From: JAGWBF01 sp963663025
GTDB taxonomy: Bacteria > Chloroflexota > Dehalococcoidia > Lucifugimonadales > JAGWBF01
Reading direction: 5' to 3'
Assembly (NCBI GenBank): GCA_963663025.1
Contig: OY760073.1
Span: 1,984,001 to 2,048,000 of the forward strand
Length of the DNA: 64,000 nucleotides
Shown here one piece after another: positions 39,751-52,644 of this stretch. How positions within the stretch are numbered: the stretch's first letter is position 1; the number at the start of each line of letters is the position of its first letter. The notes under the pieces were generated by a model. That model saw nothing but the letters and a program-made list of their open reading frames with translations, did no database searches and was not told the origin of the DNA. The position numbers and the translations under genes are program-made.

Positions 39751-40920
39751 CTAGCTGCCTCCCCCGGTGGTCTCACCCGAGGGCGCAGGTTGGACGTTTG
39801 GGGACCCTGAAAGATCGGGCACAGGCACGATTTGGCTGCCGGAGTTCAGGATGATGGATCCTTCGACGTCAGGGGAAATCACAAACTTGGAGACGCCGGA
39901 CAGGATATCCTCCATGGCCTCCAGGTACAGGCGCTGGCGGGTCACGTCCTTAGACTTCTGGTACTCTCGCAATATGGAAAGGAAGCGCGAGGTTTCACCT
40001 TCGGCGTTTGCGATGCGCTCTTGCTTGAAGGCTTCGGCAGCCTGCGTGATTCTTGCCGCTTCTCCGCGGGCCCTGGGGATGATGTCCCGCTCGAAGGCTT
40101 CCGCCTGATTGATCAGGGTATCCCTGTCTTGCCGGGCGCGGTTCACATCCTGGAAGGCATCCCGGACCTCTTCGGGGGCCGACACTTCCTGCAGAAGGAC
40201 CGCTGTAACCTCGATTCCTGCGCCGTAGTTATCCAGGATATCCTGGAGCAAGGCCAAGGTGTCTTCCTGGACCTGGGTCTTGTTCTCGGTTAGCACATCG
40301 TCGATGCTCCGCTGGCCAACGACCAAGCGCAGGGCAGCCTCGGTGGCATCCTTCAGGGTGCGGCCCTCGGGACGGTCGGGGGCGATGTCCTTGTCTCCCC
40401 TTGTGGCAATGGTCTCGCCGGGATCAGCAACTTTGAACAGGAAATCTTGCAGGTTCTTGATGCGGTACTGGACGACCAGGGGCACATCCACGAGGTTCAG
40501 GTCTCCGGCGATCATCTGGGCTTCCTGGAGGAGGACAGCCGGGGATATGGTCCTGCCCTCATCGGCGAAGCCCAGCTTCATCTCACGGATCTCTTCGACG
40601 GACTCGATATTCTTGGTGCCGATGGGGGCGGGCCACCACCAGTTAAGACCTTCTGCGGTCACCCGGCAGCATTTGCCGAAGGTGCGGTGTACCGCCTGTT
40701 CGCCCGGGCTGACCTGGTAGATTCCTGTAGCCATCCAGGCGACGAAAGCGACTCCGAGGAGGCCAAAGATGAGGTAGGGGAGGAAATTCCGGCCGCTGGA
40801 GCCGACGTTGCCCGCTACACCGCCACCCGGTCCCTGTCCCAATCCGCCAAACCATGCCTTGATCCGGTTGATGATACGGTCAAGGTCAAATTCGGGCTCT
40901 CTCTGTGGGGGACGGTACAT
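39751..40920 (-). CDS. hflK: HflK, SPFH protease-modulator subunit
   Basis: A 389-residue partner of HflC that surrounds FtsH hexamers in the membrane. The N-terminus is Gly-rich cytosolic, then a transmembrane helix (about 49-68, PYLIFGLLGVAFVAWMATGIY). The SPFH domain begins at QVSPGEQAVHRTFGK and includes EGLNWWWPAPIG; a long Glu/Arg coiled region (RARQDRDTLINQAEAFERD) follows. It is a classic HflK. hflK and hflC are 1 bp apart, and ftsH lies 2 kb upstream on the same strand, split off by toxin-antitoxin cassettes. Confidence 0.93.
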   Translation of the reverse strand: MYRPPQREPEFDLDRIINRIKAWFGGLGQGPGGGVAGNVGSSGRNFLPYLIFGLLGVAFVAWMATGIYQVSPGEQAVHRTFGKCCRVTAEGLNWWWPAPIGTKNIESVEEIREMKLGFADEGRTISPAVLLQEAQMIAGDLNLVDVPLVVQYRIKNLQDFLFKVADPGETIATRGDKDIAPDRPEGRTLKDATEAALRLVVGQRSIDDVLTENKTQVQEDTLALLQDILDNYGAGIEVTAVLLQEVSAPEEVRDAFQDVNRARQDRDTLINQAEAFERDIIPRARGEAARITQAAEAFKQERIANAEGETSRFLSILREYQKSKDVTRQRLYLEAMEDILSGVSKFVISPDVEGSIILNSGSQIVPVPDLSGSPNVQPAPSGETTGGGS

Positions 40921-41016
40921 CTATTAGCTGCCAGCCATTACAATGGTGTCGGCCCACGCCGGTGCGCCAGAAATTCTAACACGAAGCATGAACAATTGCA
41001 TTAGACCTCCCCTTAC

Positions 41017-41033
41017 CTGCTACTATGTAGCAG
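41017..41033. repeat. perfect inverted repeat between hflK and the 41123 gene
   Basis: CTGCTAC-TAT-GTAGCAG, 7 bp arms, located midway in the 202 bp gap between the divergently read hflK and the small gene at 41123. It could be an operator or a leader hairpin; nothing else is recognised in the gap. Confidence 0.5.
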
Positions 41034-41122
41034 ACAAACGGCCACGGGAGAGGCTCAAGGCGACCAAAGCAATCGACGAGGCAGGGATACCCAGCAGCAG
41101 AGAGACCTAAGGAGGAGCAGGT

Positions 41123-41392
41123 ATGTCAGCCAACGGGCTGGACGTAAAGACGGGACAGGACATTACCAGGTTGCAGATCACCTGCGAACACCAGAGTGGG
41201 TTGCTGTACATGGTGCCTGGTGAGAAGAGCTGGGTGTGCAGCCAGGAGATGATGCCGGCCCATGCGCTTGCCGGTTTCCTGGGCGAGCTGGTCGAGATGG
41301 AAGACTCCAGGGTTAAGGCGATGATGCAGAGGTGGGGAATCTACTTCCGCCGCCTACCCTTAGAATCCGACGACGGGGAAGGTGCTGGTTAA
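41123..41392 (+). CDS. small hypothetical protein
   Basis: An 89-residue protein I do not recognise. The ATG has AAGGAGGAGCAGGT directly before it, so it is very likely translated. It contains two cysteines (residues ~22 and ~37: ITCEHQSG and SWVCSQEM) and a helical C-terminal half (HALAGFLGELVEMEDSRVKAMMQRWGIYFRRLP). It is the only plus-strand gene between hflK and glnA. No domain known; possibly a small binding partner. Confidence 0.7.
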   Translation: MSANGLDVKTGQDITRLQITCEHQSGLLYMVPGEKSWVCSQEMMPAHALAGFLGELVEMEDSRVKAMMQRWGIYFRRLPLESDDGEGAG

Positions 41393-41406
41393 GGAATAGT
41401 CCCGTC

Positions 41407-41431
41407 TTAGGAGGGCTTTGCTTCGGAGGCG
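41407..41431 (-). pseudogene. remnant of an ftsH 3' end, distal part
   Basis: On the minus strand this reads ASEAKPS and TAA. It matches 23 of 25 bases of the real ftsH 3' end at 42909-42933 (ASEAQPS, TAA). The rest of the same duplicated tail is found at 42130-42189, so the DUF2283/DUF4258 cassette has split it. Confidence 0.75.
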
Positions 41432-41437
41432 GGCGTC

Positions 41438-41530
41438 CTTAGTGGACTTTTTCAGAGTTTGGACGGCACGAGTCATATAGATTCGCTCGCCCAATGTGGT
41501 GTTAAGTTACCTGAGACCCGTCCACTAAGC
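41438..41530. repeat. 93 bp segment bounded by 10 bp inverted repeats
   Basis: CTTAGTGGAC (41438-41447) and GTCCACTAAG (41521-41530) are perfect inverted repeats 73 bp apart, just after the distal ftsH remnant and just before the DUF2283 stop. It could be an insertion scar, a small non-autonomous element end, or a long-range hairpin. Confidence 0.5.
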
Positions 41531-41531
41531 G

Positions 41532-41747
41532 TCACTCCGCTTTGATGCCACGCAGGGGCAGCGCCTTCGTTTCCAGCGTATGGAGGTCCAGGCGGTGGGA
41601 TGCCTGGTCGATGTCGAAGCCGACAACCTCGCCATTAGCATCTAAATCGACGTTCAGCCCATCTACGACCTCGATGGTTTCCGCTCCTGGGCCTGTCTTA
41701 AACTCGACATACAGGCTATCAGTGTCCGGGTAATAGTGAAGTTTCAT
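41532..41747 (-). CDS. DUF2283 family protein, probable antitoxin
   Basis: A 71-residue protein with the DUF2283 pattern: MKLHYYPDTDSLYVEFKTGPG, then EVVDGLNVDLDANGEVVGFDIDQAS. These small proteins are usually partnered with a DUF4258-type toxin. Here a 82-residue partner ends 2 bp upstream. The two form a cassette lying inside the split copy of an ftsH tail. Confidence 0.82.
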   Translation of the reverse strand: MKLHYYPDTDSLYVEFKTGPGAETIEVVDGLNVDLDANGEVVGFDIDQASHRLDLHTLETKALPLRGIKAE

Positions 41748-41749
41748 GC

Positions 41750-41998
41750 TTAGTCCTCCTTTCGGAAGCGCCGGTCCAAGAAGGCGTTGTGGATAGTCTC
41801 TCTATCCGCCAATGTTACAACTCTCAGATAGCGTGGCACGCTCTCTCCGGGCAGAATGACTTCCCCCCAATAACGCATGCGCCCATCCTCTTGTTCCTCC
41901 ATATAGAGCGGGGAGGCAATGACCTGAGCACACCAAGCTAAATCTATGTATGGGCGCTTTCGACGAATCTGTTCATCAAAGTAGCGCGTTGTTTTCAT
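41750..41998 (-). CDS. DUF4258-like protein, probable toxin
   Basis: An 82-residue basic protein, first in the pair with DUF2283. The part RMRYWGEVILPGESVPRYLRVVTLADRETIHNAFLDRRF has the beta-sheet order and His/Arg placements seen in DUF4258 and BrnT-like RNase folds. The N-terminus RYFDEQIRRKRPYIDLAWC is helical. The identity as a toxin is by fold resemblance and operon context; not proven. Confidence 0.65.
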   Translation of the reverse strand: MKTTRYFDEQIRRKRPYIDLAWCAQVIASPLYMEEQEDGRMRYWGEVILPGESVPRYLRVVTLADRETIHNAFLDRRFRKED

Positions 41999-42036
41999 GC
42001 ACCTAGCCTAACCACATCCACTCACATCATAGTTGA

Positions 42037-42060
42037 TGCATTAGTAAAGCGCTAATTGCA
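42037..42060. repeat. imperfect inverted repeat upstream of the DUF4258/DUF2283 pair
   Basis: TGCATTAG (42037-42044) and CTAATTGCA (42052-42060) are complementary apart from one extra T, 7 bp apart. It lies 39 bp before the DUF4258 start, a plausible operator position. Confidence 0.4.
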
Positions 42061-42129
42061 TTACTTCTATATGGTTCATATCAAAGAGGCCTGAGACCAC
42101 AATATTGGGCTAGGCAACACTATCGACAG

Positions 42130-42189
42130 GGCATTGTGGGATTTGGATGGGAAAGCAGCCCCGGGGTGGGCGTTATGACGGTGGGATCC
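42130..42189 (-). pseudogene. remnant of an ftsH 3' end, proximal part
   Basis: Translated on the minus strand it gives PTVITPTPGLLSHPNPTMP, against PPVIAPTPGPFPQPNPTMP in the real FtsH tail. The DNA aligns gaplessly over about 59 bases with roughly 48 identities. This is a decayed second copy of the ftsH tail. Confidence 0.75.
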
Positions 42190-42216
42190 CCACGCAACTA
42201 GCCAGATGGTGAACGC

Positions 42217-42525
42217 TTAGGTTGCGCTACTGCGCCTTGCCTCTAGCCAACGCTTAAGTGAGCGTTGGCTCTCTCCGGAAGGGCGACCGGCGATCAGTCC
42301 TTCGACGCTGATGTCTTCGTCCAGGTCGGGCCAGCGGACACCCTGCCCCCCACCTATAATCTCCCATCTGCCCAGTTCCGCTTGGGTCCCATGTACAAGC
42401 CTGGGATACCAAGCCAGCGGCACTGAGATAGAGCGGCCATCGGACAGTTCGATCTGGAGTGCGTCATCAGTGACCGTTATCTCTATAGCATCCGGTATTC
42501 GAATCTCAATCGTTGAAGTATTCAT
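42217..42525 (-). CDS. DUF2442 family protein
   Basis: A 102-residue protein with the DUF2442 core: IEITVTDDALQIELSDGRSISVPLAWYPRLVHGTQAELGRWEIIGGGQGVRWPDLDEDISVEGLIAGR. The C-terminus is basic (RSLKRWLEARRS). DUF2442 genes are typically paired with a DUF4160 gene upstream; here the partner (42506-42743) overlaps the start by 20 bp but is frameshifted. The pair is a toxin-antitoxin-like unit of unknown activity. Confidence 0.85.
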   Translation of the reverse strand: MNTSTIEIRIPDAIEITVTDDALQIELSDGRSISVPLAWYPRLVHGTQAELGRWEIIGGGQGVRWPDLDEDISVEGLIAGRPSGESQRSLKRWLEARRSSAT

Positions 42526-42743
42526 CCCATGCCTCTACTAGCAATATATGATTTTCCTGAATGATTCTCAATATCCTACGGGTTTGAGCCCGGCTCATTC
42601 CACCGCTTGCGTGAATGCTCACCAGCTCTAGCCAGAACTTAGCGACCCCTATTTTCGTATGCCACGTGAACGTGCGGGGGTTCGTTACGGTCGCCAGAAT
42701 AGAAGAAAAAACGGAAGCCTCCTTCTCTCAATACCGTCGGCAC
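42506..42743 (-). pseudogene. frameshifted DUF4160 gene, partner of DUF2442
   Basis: Starting at a GTG (42743) the frame reads VPTVLREGGFRFFFYSGDRN then HVHVAYENRGR and a TAA. One base off, the sequence continues as KFWLELVSIHASGGMSR and IIQENHILLVEAWDEYFND to TGA (42508-42506). Together they make a normal DUF4160. Length 238 bp is one more than a multiple of three, so one base is extra near the AAAATAGGGG run. It is either a genuine null allele or an assembly error. Confidence 0.75.
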
Positions 42744-42913
42744 GGTGAACCCAACCTCTTCTAGCCTCTTTAGTTTTGCGCGTCGACCAAGTGAGGATCC
42801 TAGGAATTAGTTGTATTTAACCATTACCTGGCGGGCGGCCGCCCTAATCAGACAAAAGCCACGTGGTCTCTTGATTCGGACGCAGTCCCTCCGGGCTCTG
42901 AAAATAGCCCCGG

Positions 42914-44869
42914 TTAGGAAGGCTGTGCTTCGGAGGCGCCTTGGTCCTGGCTGCTGGGCATTGTGGGATTGGGCTGGGGGAACGGACCCGGAGTGGGCGC
43001 TATGACGGGGGGAACAGGCGTTTCAGATGTTTCCGAGTCGGCCACGGGGGCGGTGGCTTCGGGTTCGAGAGGCAAGCCGTCGAAAAGGCGCTTCAGGTCA
43101 TCGCCTTCGACGGTCTCGTTCTTGATCAGGTAGTTGGCTACTTCATCCAGCTTGTCCCTGTTGGTGGTCAGGATATCCTTGGCCCGGGCATAGGCCTCGT
43201 TAATCAGGGCCTGCACTTCCTGGTCAATGTCTTCGGCCACCTTGTCGCTGTAGTCCCGCTCCTCGTGGATCTCCTTGCCCAGGAACACCAGCTCTTCCCT
43301 TCGCCCGAAGGTACGCAGCCCGAGGCTGTCGCTCATCCCGTACTGCTTGATCATCCGGAGGGCGATGCGGGTAGCGTTTTCAAGGTCGTTGCTGGCGCCG
43401 GTAGTTATCTCGTCGAACACCATCTCCTCGGAGATGCGTCCTCCCAGGGAAGTTGCCAGCATATCTTCGAACTGGTTCTTTGTCATCAGGTAGCGGTCTT
43501 CATCGGGCAGGAGGCGAGTGTATCCACCCATGCCTCCTCTGGCCACGATGGATATCTTGTGGACGGCATCGGCGTGAGGGAGCTTCCAGGCTACCAGGGC
43601 ATGGCCCGCTTCGTGGTAGGCGGTCATCTCCTTTTCCCGGGTGCTGATAATGCGGCTCTTGCGCTCGGGGCCAGCGATCACTCGGTCGATGGACTCCTCG
43701 AACTCGGTCATGCCGATGAGCTTCTTGTTGGCGCGGGCAGCCAGCAGGGCGGCTTCGTTGACCAGGTTGGAGAGGTCGGCGCCGCTGAAGCCCGGTGTCT
43801 GCTTGGCTAGCACCTCCAGGCTTACGTCGGGTCCCAGGGGCTTGCCACTGGAATGCACCTTGAGAATAGCCGTCCTGCCGACAAGCTCGGGAAGATCGAG
43901 CACCACCCGGCGGTCGAAACGGCCGGGCCTCAGCAGGGCAGGGTCCAGGATATCGGGCCGGTTAGTGGCTGCGATGATGATGATGTTTGTGTCTGTATCG
44001 AACCCGTCCATCTCCACCAGAATCTGATTCAGGGTCTGCTCCCGCTCATCATGGCCGCCTCCGACACCGGCGCCCCGATGCCGTCCGACGGCATCGATCT
44101 CATCTACGAAAACAATGCAGGGGGAATTGCGCCTTGCTTGGTCGAAAAGGTCGCGCACCCGGGCGGCTCCGACACCGACGAACATCTCTACGAACTCGCT
44201 GCCGCTTATAGAGAAGAAGGGCGCACCGGCTTCCCCGGCCACAGCCTTGGCCAGGAGGGTCTTCCCAGTGCCCGGCTGGCCGACCAGCAGCACTCCCTTG
44301 GGAATGCGGGCGCCCAGGGAGAGGAACCTCTCCTTGTACTTCAGGTACTCTACGACCTCTTCCAGCTCCTGCTTGGCCTCTTCCACCCCCGCCACGTCGG
44401 CGAAGGTCACAGTGGACCTGTTCACCATCCACAGCTTGGCCTTGCTGCGCCCGAAGCCCATAGCTTGGTTGCTGCTGCCCTGGGCTTGGCGCATCATGAA
44501 CAGGATCAGACCGCCGAAGAAGATGAGCGGCAGGAAATTCAGAAGGATCCTGAGGAAGCTGCCAAAGCCGCTGCTGCCCTTGGCATCTATGGTGATGCCG
44601 CTGGTGCCCAGCTCCACGCCTTCGGACTGGAACAGGGTCAGGATGTCCGTGTCTTCAGGCAGGCGGCTCTTGATCTCGCCGGTGGCGGTAATCACCGTGA
44701 GGTCCCTGTCGCGGACCTCGATCTTCTGGATCGCTCCCTCCTGCTTGGCCAGCTCGATAACCGTCGAGATCGGCTCCTCGGTAGTGCCTCCAATGCGTCC
44801 TCCCACGTAGTACAGGAAGACGGCAATGACCCCGACGACCAGCAGAAGCCAGAGAAAGCTGTTACGCAT
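42914..44869 (-). CDS. ftsH: ATP-dependent zinc metalloprotease FtsH
   Basis: Membrane-anchored AAA+ protease that degrades membrane and cytosolic proteins. It has 651 residues: two N-terminal transmembrane helices with a periplasmic loop (residues ~1-135), AAA domain with Walker A GQPGTGKTLLAKA (~193) and Walker B VFVDEIDAVG, SRH region, then the protease domain with the zinc motif HEAGH (~420). The Pro/Thr-rich tail (PPVIAPTPGPFPQPNPTMPSSQ) is species-specific. Degraded copies of this tail lie at 41407-41431 and 42130-42189, next to toxin-antitoxin cassettes. Confidence 0.97.
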   Translation of the reverse strand: MRNSFLWLLLVVGVIAVFLYYVGGRIGGTTEEPISTVIELAKQEGAIQKIEVRDRDLTVITATGEIKSRLPEDTDILTLFQSEGVELGTSGITIDAKGSSGFGSFLRILLNFLPLIFFGGLILFMMRQAQGSSNQAMGFGRSKAKLWMVNRSTVTFADVAGVEEAKQELEEVVEYLKYKERFLSLGARIPKGVLLVGQPGTGKTLLAKAVAGEAGAPFFSISGSEFVEMFVGVGAARVRDLFDQARRNSPCIVFVDEIDAVGRHRGAGVGGGHDEREQTLNQILVEMDGFDTDTNIIIIAATNRPDILDPALLRPGRFDRRVVLDLPELVGRTAILKVHSSGKPLGPDVSLEVLAKQTPGFSGADLSNLVNEAALLAARANKKLIGMTEFEESIDRVIAGPERKSRIISTREKEMTAYHEAGHALVAWKLPHADAVHKISIVARGGMGGYTRLLPDEDRYLMTKNQFEDMLATSLGGRISEEMVFDEITTGASNDLENATRIALRMIKQYGMSDSLGLRTFGRREELVFLGKEIHEERDYSDKVAEDIDQEVQALINEAYARAKDILTTNRDKLDEVANYLIKNETVEGDDLKRLFDGLPLEPEATAPVADSETSETPVPPVIAPTPGPFPQPNPTMPSSQDQGASEAQPS

Positions 44870-44936
44870 CGAGGCATCCTATTGAGCAAAGAAGGCCCGA
44901 GAAGGGGGACAGAGGTGTCCGATCCATAGTGATACT

Positions 44937-44965
44937 ATATTACACCATTACACCAGCTTCGTAAA
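44937..44965 (-). promoter_or_regulatory. possible ftsH promoter with tandem 8 bp repeat
   Basis: On the minus strand TTTACG (44965-44960), a 17 bp spacer and TAATAT (44942-44937) give a weak promoter; the overlapping TATAGT (44939-44934) is a closer -10. The spacer contains TTACACCA twice in tandem (44940-44955, plus strand), which may be operator half-sites. It lies in the 312 bp gap (44870-45181) before divergent glnA. Confidence 0.4.
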
Positions 44966-45056
44966 AGCAAAAGCGTTCCTCATCGCTGTTCGCTCAAAAA
45001 GCACGCTAACCCCCGTCCGTTGTTGTCTTTGTCCACGCTGTGATGTTGTGAATTTT

Positions 45057-45072
45057 GTAACAAACATTTAAC
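45057..45072 (+). promoter_or_regulatory. GlnR-like site upstream of glnA
   Basis: GTAAC-AAACAT-TTAAC matches the spacing and most bases of the actinobacterial GlnR box (GTnAC-n6-GnAAC). It lies about 110 bp before the glnA start, in the gap 44870-45181. No GlnR gene is in the window; the call rests on the motif alone. The rest of the gap has no gene. Confidence 0.4.
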
Positions 45073-45181
45073 AGCTTGGAAAAGGTTATGAAACACAGCC
45101 CCTTTACATTGAAGCTTGGGGATGACCGATGTAGGTGGATTGCGCCATGTGCGGAGCCCTGATATCACGGAGATTAGCTAA

Positions 45182-46519
45182 GTGCTGAAAGAACAGGCTG
45201 AAGCCAGGGAGTTCGTCCTTTGGACTGCTAAGGAGAACGGGGTGAAGTTCATTCGCCTCTGGTTTTCCGACATCCTGGGTAACCTGAAGGGCTTTGCCAT
45301 CACGGTCGAAGAGCTGGAGGATGCGCTGGCGCAAGGGGTGGGCTTCGACGGCTCAGCCATCGAAGGGTTTGTGCGCATCCACGAGAGCGACATGGTAGCC
45401 ATGCCCGATCCCACCACCTTCCGCATACTGCCCTGGCGGCCCCGGGAACACTCGGTGGCCCGGATGTTCTGCGACGTTCTCAGCCCAACGGGGGAACCCT
45501 TCGAGGGTGACCCACGTCATGTGCTGAAGCGCAACGTGAGCAGGGCGGCCGACATGGGGTTCACATACTACGTGGGTCCAGAGCTGGAGTACTTCTACGT
45601 GGAAAGCCCCGAAAGCCCGGAGCTCCTGGACCAGGGCGGGTACTTCGACCAGCTCCCTTCGGACTACGCCAGCGACCTGCGCCGGGAAACGGTCCTGAGC
45701 CTGGCGGACATGGGCATCTCGGTGAAATACTCCCACCATGAGCGGGCGCCCAGCCAGCAGGAGATCGACCTCCAGTACACCGATGCCCTCACCATGGCCG
45801 ACAATGTGATTACCAGCCGCCTGGTGATCAAGGAAGTGTCTTCCCGTCACAACGTCTATGCCACCTTCATGCCCAAGCCGGTCTTCGGCATCAACGGCTC
45901 TGGCATGCACACCCACCAGTCCCTGTTCCGGGGAGACGACAACGCATTCTACGACCAGGATGACCCATACAAGCTGTCCCACATAGGCAAGCTGTTCGCT
46001 GCCGGGCTAATGCGCCACGCGCCAGAGCTGACCCTGGTGACCAACCAGTGGGTCAACTCTTACAAGCGCCTGGTGCCGGGTTTCGAAGCTCCCCTGTACA
46101 TCTCCTGGGCCCGAAACAACAGGTCGGACTTGATACGCATTCCCGACTACAAGCCGGGTAGGGAAGACTCGGTGCGCATCGAGTATCGGGCGCCGGACCC
46201 TTCCTGCAATCCATACCTTGCCTTCAGCGTCATGCTGGCCGCCGGGCTGTCGGGCATCGAGAAAGAGTACGAGATTCCCGAACCGGTGGAGGAGAACGTA
46301 TTCGAACTGGGGGATGAGGAACGGGAGGCGCGGGGAATCGGGATGCTGCCCCGCAGCCTGTGGGAAGCCATCCTGGCTGCCGAAAGCAGCGACATACTGC
46401 GGAGCTCCCTGGGTGACCATGTTTTCCAGGTGTTCATTCAGAACAAGAAGATCGAATGGGACCGCTTCAGCGCCCAGGTAACCAACTATGAGACGGGGCG
46501 CTACCTTCCCATGCTGTGA
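45182..46519 (+). CDS. glnA: glutamine synthetase, type I
   Basis: Makes glutamine from glutamate, ammonia and ATP. It has 445 residues, in the length range of the GSI-alpha type found in Firmicutes and Chloroflexota, without an obvious adenylylation-site signature. Signatures: FDGSAIEGFVRIHESDMVAMPDP (~58-80), the ATP-binding FMPKPVFGINGSGMHTHQSL (~233-252), and NSYKRLVPGFEAP with RIEYRAPDPSCNPYLAFSVML. The start codon is GTG at 45182 with GGAG 11 bases away. It is followed directly by gltB and gltD, forming a GS-GOGAT locus. Confidence 0.95.
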   Translation: MLKEQAEAREFVLWTAKENGVKFIRLWFSDILGNLKGFAITVEELEDALAQGVGFDGSAIEGFVRIHESDMVAMPDPTTFRILPWRPREHSVARMFCDVLSPTGEPFEGDPRHVLKRNVSRAADMGFTYYVGPELEYFYVESPESPELLDQGGYFDQLPSDYASDLRRETVLSLADMGISVKYSHHERAPSQQEIDLQYTDALTMADNVITSRLVIKEVSSRHNVYATFMPKPVFGINGSGMHTHQSLFRGDDNAFYDQDDPYKLSHIGKLFAAGLMRHAPELTLVTNQWVNSYKRLVPGFEAPLYISWARNNRSDLIRIPDYKPGREDSVRIEYRAPDPSCNPYLAFSVMLAAGLSGIEKEYEIPEPVEENVFELGDEEREARGIGMLPRSLWEAILAAESSDILRSSLGDHVFQVFIQNKKIEWDRFSAQVTNYETGRYLPML

Positions 46520-46586
46520 GCTGCAGGTCGCCACTCCTATACGTAAAGCAACGCAAAACTGAAATCAACGGGAGGCTTAACGGAAT

Positions 46587-51117
<4,531 letters not shown>

Positions 51118-51125
<8 letters not shown>

Positions 51126-52569
51126 CCCGACAGGCTTCAAGGAGCACCGCCGGCAGCCGCCGGAGCGCAGGCCCGTCCAGGAGCGCATCCTGGACTACGA
51201 CGAGTTCTACAAAGAGTGGCCCGAGGAGCGGATCCGTGAGCAGGGCGCCCGGTGCATGAACTGCGCCGTGCCCTTCTGCCACACAGGCTGCCCCCTGGGG
51301 AACATCATCCCGGACTGGAACGACTTGGTGTACCGGGGACGCTGGCAGGAGGCAGTCGCCTCCCTGCTATCGACCAACAACTTCCCCGAGTTCACCGGGC
51401 GTATCTGCCCAGCCCCCTGCGAGGGTTCCTGCGTGCTGGCCATCAACGAGGAACCGGTGACCATCGAATACATCGAAAAGGCCATCAGCGACCGGGGCTT
51501 CGAGGAGGGCTGGATCGCAGCTCAACCCCCCGCGGTGCGCACCGGCAAGAAGGTCGCCGTGGTGGGGTCGGGGCCGGCAGGCTTGGCCGCAGCCCAGCAG
51601 CTCAACCGGGCAGGACACCACGTAACCGTATTCGAAAGGGACAACTACATCGGCGGGCTGCTGACCTTGGGCATACCCGACTTCAAGCTGGACAAGGCCA
51701 TCGTCCAGCGCCGCGTCGATCTCATGGCCCAGGAGGGGATCGAGTTCCGCACAGGCATCAACGTGGGCTTCGATTACTCTGCCCAGGAGTTGACGGACAA
51801 CTTCGATGCCGTTTGCCTGGCCGGAGGCGCCACCCAAGCCCGCGATCTGGACGTCCCTGGCAGGGAGCTGAAGGGCATCCACCTGGCTATGGAGTACCTG
51901 ACGCAGCAGAACAAGCTGCTGGCCGGAGAGGACGTCATCCCAGCCGAGCGGATATCCGCCGAAGGCAAGCGGGTGGTCATCCTGGGGGGAGGTGACACAG
52001 GGGCGGACTGCCTGGGCACCGCCCACAGGCAGGGCGCAGAGGTGGTCTATCAGTACGAGCTGCTGGACGCCCCGCCCGACAGCCGCAGCACCAACAACCC
52101 ATGGCCACAGTGGCCCATCATCATGAGGTCTTCTGCCGCCCATGAAGAGGGCGGAGTCCGGGACTACAGCATCCTGACCAAGGCCTTCTCAGGACGGAAC
52201 GGTCAGGTGGAGAAGCTGTACGCCGTGAGGCTGAAGTGGGTGCCCGGTGGGCCCGGGGGTCGGCCCGCGATGGAAGAGATACCCGGCAGCGAGTTCGACC
52301 TGGATGTGGACTTGGTGCTGCTGGCCCTGGGCTTCCTCCACCCCGAGCACGGTGGGCTGCTGAACGACCTCGCCCTGGAGCAGGATGCCCGGGGCAACGT
52401 CAAGGTGGACGCTCAACGGATGACCAGCAAGCCGGGCATCTTCGCCGCGGGAGACATGGCCCGTGGGCAGTCCCTGGTGGTATGGGCCATCGCTGAAGGT
52501 CGGGAAGCCGCCCACCACATGGACGCCTACCTCATGGGCTCCACCCAGCTCCCCCGCTCCATCCGGTAA
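51118..52569 (+). CDS. gltD: glutamate synthase small subunit
   Basis: NADPH/FAD flavoprotein subunit that supplies electrons to GltB. It has 483 residues. The N-terminus contains cluster-ligand cysteines in CMNCAVPFCHTGCPLGNIIPDWN and CPAPCEGSC. FAD binding is at VAVVGSGPAGLAAAQQL (~143-159) and the nucleotide motif at VVILGGGDTGADCLGTA. The GTG start (51118) overlaps gltB. It is the last gene of the unit; the 38 bp repeat follows 12 bp later and may act as a terminator. Confidence 0.96.
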
Positions 52570-52580
52570 AGAAGAAATCC

Positions 52581-52618
52581 CCCTCTCCCTTGAGGGAGAG
52601 GGTTGGGGTGAGGGTGAT
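52581..52618. repeat. 38 bp interspersed repeat, copy B
   Basis: CCCTCTCCC-TTGA-GGGAGAGGG (52581-52602) is a perfect 9 bp hairpin, followed by TTGGGGTGAGGGTGAT. It matches 37 of 38 bases of copy A at 23100-23137. Here it sits between the converging gltD and tenA genes, a good place for a bidirectional transcript end. Confidence 0.85.
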
Positions 52619-52644
52619 ACCCTCGCTCTATGGAGCCACTGTAG

